A DNA stretch of 7,110 bases. Source: Acidobacterium sp. Lineage in GTDB: Bacteria > Acidobacteriota > Terriglobia > Terriglobales > Acidobacteriaceae. The notes below the pieces were generated by a model. That model ran no database searches, was not told where the DNA came from, and saw nothing but the letters and a program-made list of their open reading frames with translations. The DNA lies in the NCBI GenBank assembly GCA_003152595.1, contig PMAM01000163.1:12501-19610 (forward strand), given 5' to 3'. The translations under genes and the position numbers were made by a program. Positions 5,503 through 7,110 of the stretch are shown piece by piece (position 1 is the stretch's first letter; every line of letters starts with the position of its first letter).

Positions 5503-5580
5503 GCCCTGCGGAGCAGGGCTGCGGTAGAAGAGCGGGGCTTCAGCCCCGCGTTAGCGTCGCAAGAGACAGGGCTTTAGCCC
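5503..5580. repeat. Cluster of three REP-like palindromes
   Basis: Three palindromes follow one another: GCCCTGC/GCAGGGC (5503-5519, 3-base loop), GCGGGGCT/AGCCCCGC (5532-5549, 2-base loop) and GGGCT/AGCCC (5569-5580, 2-base loop). The second and third share a GGGCTTnAGCCC core. Intergenic elements of this look are, to my recollection, widespread in acidobacterial genomes. The cluster lies between the glycosylase stop and the M20 start on the same strand, where it could weaken readthrough or stabilise RNA ends. Confidence 0.65.
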
Positions 5581-5620
5581 CGGCCCGTCCGTCACACCAA
5601 ACATCCGAGTATACGGCGAC

Positions 5621-6193
5621 TCAAACCCTCCGCCGGATGCGCGCGCAGGACGCCCGCCGAAAGCAATCCTCCGCGTGATCGTTCACGATCCCCGCCGCCT
5701 GCATCCACGCGTACACAATCACCGGCCCCACAAACTTGAACCCCCTCTTCTTCAGCTCCTTCGAGAACGTCTCCGCCAGTGGCGACGTCGCCCGCAGAGG
5801 CCCTGTGTTCTGGATCGGCTGCCCGCCCGCCATCTCCCAAGCCCAGTCCGAGAACTCCACGCCCTCGTCCTGCATCTGCAAAAACGCCTTCGCCCCGCCA
5901 ATCGTCGCCTCAATCTTCGCGCGCGACCGGATGATCCCAGGGTTCTCGAGCATTTTCTCCACATCTTTCGAGCTCAACCGCGCGACCTTCGTCGGATCGA
6001 ACCCCTTGAACGCCTTCCGAAAAGCCTCGCGCTTGCGCAGCACAATGATCCACGCCAGCCCCGCCTGAAACCCCTCGAGCATCAGCGTCTCCCACAGCGC
6101 CCGGCTGTCGAACTCCGGCACGCCCCACTCCTCATCGTGATACTGCCGCAGCAGCGGATCGCTCTCCGCCCACGCGCAACGCTGTTTCGTCAT
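5621..6193 (-). CDS. tag: DNA-3-methyladenine glycosylase I
   Basis: A 190-residue base-excision repair enzyme that removes 3-methyladenine from alkylated DNA, leaving an abasic site. It shows the Tag-type zinc snap: C6 and H19 near the N-terminus and H173 and C177 near the C-terminus, in N-D-H-x-E-D-C-F. The N-terminal R-C-x-W-A and Y-H-D-E-E-W-G-V-P motifs are typical, with Y18 matching the base-stacking tyrosine. E40 in L-M-L-E-G-F-Q-A-G-L-A-W matches the substrate-binding glutamate and W48 the pocket tryptophan. The family's N-P-G-I-I-R-S-R-x-K-I segment is at 84-94 and the G-F-x-F-V-G-P helix at 151-157. The length is close to that of the E. coli enzyme. The ATG at 6193 has a GAGGGG ribosome-binding site six bases upstream. 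The gene is divergent from the GH51 gene and upstream of the M20 gene, with no functional link to either. Confidence 0.95.
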   Translation of the reverse strand: MTKQRCAWAESDPLLRQYHDEEWGVPEFDSRALWETLMLEGFQAGLAWIIVLRKREAFRKAFKGFDPTKVARLSSKDVEKMLENPGIIRSRAKIEATIGGAKAFLQMQDEGVEFSDWAWEMAGGQPIQNTGPLRATSPLAETFSKELKKRGFKFVGPVIVYAWMQAAGIVNDHAEDCFRRASCARIRRRV

Positions 6194-6274
6194 TTTTCAC
6201 CCCTCTTGTTCGACCTTCAGCACCCGCTTGCCTGATTTTGACAGCAGACGGCCGGGCTGACCGAATTCGTCCGC

Positions 6275-6303
6275 TTGACGCCGGACGGCAAACCGCCTAC
6301 TTT
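6275..6303 (+). promoter_or_regulatory. Candidate sigma-70-type promoter of the GH51 gene
   Basis: TTGACG (6275-6280) is followed after exactly 17 bases by TACTTT (6298-6303). Transcription would begin near 6310 and leave a leader of about 37 bases. A perfect TTGACA also occurs at 6238-6243, but no good -10 stands 16-18 bases after it. No clear promoter is visible for the divergent glycosylase gene in this 153-bp spacer. Confidence 0.35.
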
Positions 6304-6346
6304 GGTCTGCGCCCAGTAAACGTTATCTCAGCCTCACGGACTCGCC

Positions 6347-7110
6347 ATGCGCCTCGCCCTTCCCGCTCTCCTCCTCTTCTCCGCCACTGCTCTTGCCCAA
6401 ACCACCACCGCCACTCTCTCCATCGATGCCTCGCATCCCACCGGCCAGGTCAGCCCCACCCTCTACGGCATCATGAGCGAGGAGATCAACCACTCCTGGG
6501 ACGGCGGCCTCTACGCCGAACTCCTCAACCCCAGCGCCATCCAGGTCTTCGGCCGACGCCCTAACCGCCCGCCGCAAAACTGGATCCTCATCGAGCGCGG
6601 CACAGCCGAGGCCGCCATCGCCACCGATCCCAACAATGGCCCCAGCGCCGCTCTCCCCGCCAGCCTCAAGCTCGACGTCACCTCAGCCGACGCCCATTCC
6701 ACCGCGGGCTTCTTCAATACCGGCTACTGGGGCATCCCCGTGCGTCCCTCAACGACCTACAACGGCTCGTTCTACGCGAAAGCTGCCGACACCACCCTCG
6801 GTCCCGTCACCATCCGCCTCGTCAATAACCAAACCGGAGCCGTCGCCGCCACCGCCACCGTCCCCGCTCTCGACGCCGCCTGGAAGCAGTACACGTTTAC
6901 CCTTAAAACCGGCGCCGCCATCCCAACCTCCGACAACAACCGCATTGAATACGTCTTCGCACATCCCGGCACCGCGTGGTTTACGCTGCTCTCCCTCTTC
7001 CCGCCCACCTGGCACGATCAGCCCAACCTCTTCCGTCCCGATCTGATGGATAGGCTCGCCGCGCTGCATCCAAAATTCCTGCGCTTCCCCGGCGGCAACT
7101 TCCTTGAAGG
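6347..7110 (+). CDS. GH51 alpha-L-arabinofuranosidase, secreted, N-terminal part (cut by window edge)
   Basis: The first 254 codons and two bases of a gene that runs off the right edge, open with no stop. Residues 1-18 form a signal peptide (M-R-L-A-L-P-A-L-L-L core, cleavage after A-L-A, before or at Gln18), so the enzyme is exported. The body opens with the GH51 signature H-P-T-G-Q-V-S-P-T-L-Y-G-I-M-S-E-E-I-N-H (30-49), then W-D-G-G-L-Y-A-E-L-L-N (51-61). Residues about 100-220 look like the inserted CBM4/9-type beta-sandwich that acidobacterial and Bacteroidetes-like members carry. L-R-F-P-G-G-N-F-L-E (245-254) is the start of the catalytic barrel. The catalytic glutamates lie beyond the window. 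Members release arabinose from arabinoxylan and arabinan. The ATG has only a weak purine-rich sequence upstream (ACGGA at 6336-6340), but the signal peptide fits this start. Confidence 0.9.
   Translation, partial: MRLALPALLLFSATALAQTTTATLSIDASHPTGQVSPTLYGIMSEEINHSWDGGLYAELLNPSAIQVFGRRPNRPPQNWILIERGTAEAAIATDPNNGPSAALPASLKLDVTSADAHSTAGFFNTGYWGIPVRPSTTYNGSFYAKAADTTLGPVTIRLVNNQTGAVAATATVPALDAAWKQYTFTLKTGAAIPTSDNNRIEYVFAHPGTAWFTLLSLFPPTWHDQPNLFRPDLMDRLAALHPKFLRFPGGNFLE

Noticed and set aside
5675..6235. 186-residue plus-strand frame opposite the glycosylase gene
   Set aside because: It is an Arg/His/Leu/Pro-rich shadow. The opposite strand encodes a complete Tag with all zinc ligands.
1126..7110. 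A joint carbohydrate-utilisation system made of the malectin protein, TPR protein and GH51 enzyme
   Set aside because: The genes lie on different strands, separated by unrelated dipeptidase and repair genes, with no shared operator seen, so the link is too weak to claim.

Overview
The window looks like a stretch of GC-rich bacterial chromosome, most probably from an acidobacterium (Acidobacteriota, class Terriglobia). Three things suggest this: a membrane protein joining an acidobacterial-type wHTH-like head to malectin sugar-binding domains, the GC-rich codon use, and intergenic spacers full of short repeats and GGGCTT(C/T)AGCCC-type palindromes. The assignment is an inference from content; no rRNA or marker gene is present.

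Layout from left to right. (1) A divergent pair: a DUF427 protein (minus, 19-303) and a DUF4188/'monooxygenase af470-like' protein (plus, 475-981). The 171-bp spacer between them has a candidate promoter and a heptanucleotide repeat. (2) A convergent spacer (982-1125) made almost entirely of imperfect 12-bp and 15-bp tandem repeats. (3) A 512-residue putative membrane-bound regulator on the minus strand (1126-2664): OmpR-like N-terminal domain, one transmembrane helix, two malectin domains. (4) A 347-bp divergent control region (2665-3011). (5) An exported TPR protein (plus, 3012-3794, GTG start). (6) A convergent spacer (3795-4021) with a long inverted repeat, a 13-bp terminator hairpin and a further hairpin. 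(7) A cytosolic M20 dinuclear-zinc dipeptidase (minus, 4022-5410). (8) A 210-bp spacer with three palindromes in a row. (9) DNA-3-methyladenine glycosylase I (minus, 5621-6193). (10) A divergent promoter region. (11) The first 254 codons of a secreted GH51 alpha-L-arabinofuranosidase (plus, from 6347), cut off by the window edge.

Most genes are ordinary, and the neighbours do not form an obvious pathway: base-excision repair, peptide turnover, plant-polysaccharide degradation and a TPR scaffold sit side by side. The most interesting item is the malectin protein. Its architecture suggests a one-component, ToxR/CadC-like regulator that could sense a carbohydrate outside the membrane and act on DNA inside. 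The other points worth a second look are non-coding: tandem repeats of period 7, 12 and 15, a 10-bp palindrome and a phased direct repeat in the control region between the malectin and TPR genes, and the REP-like palindrome cluster. I see no CRISPR array, tRNA, rRNA, transposase or phage gene.
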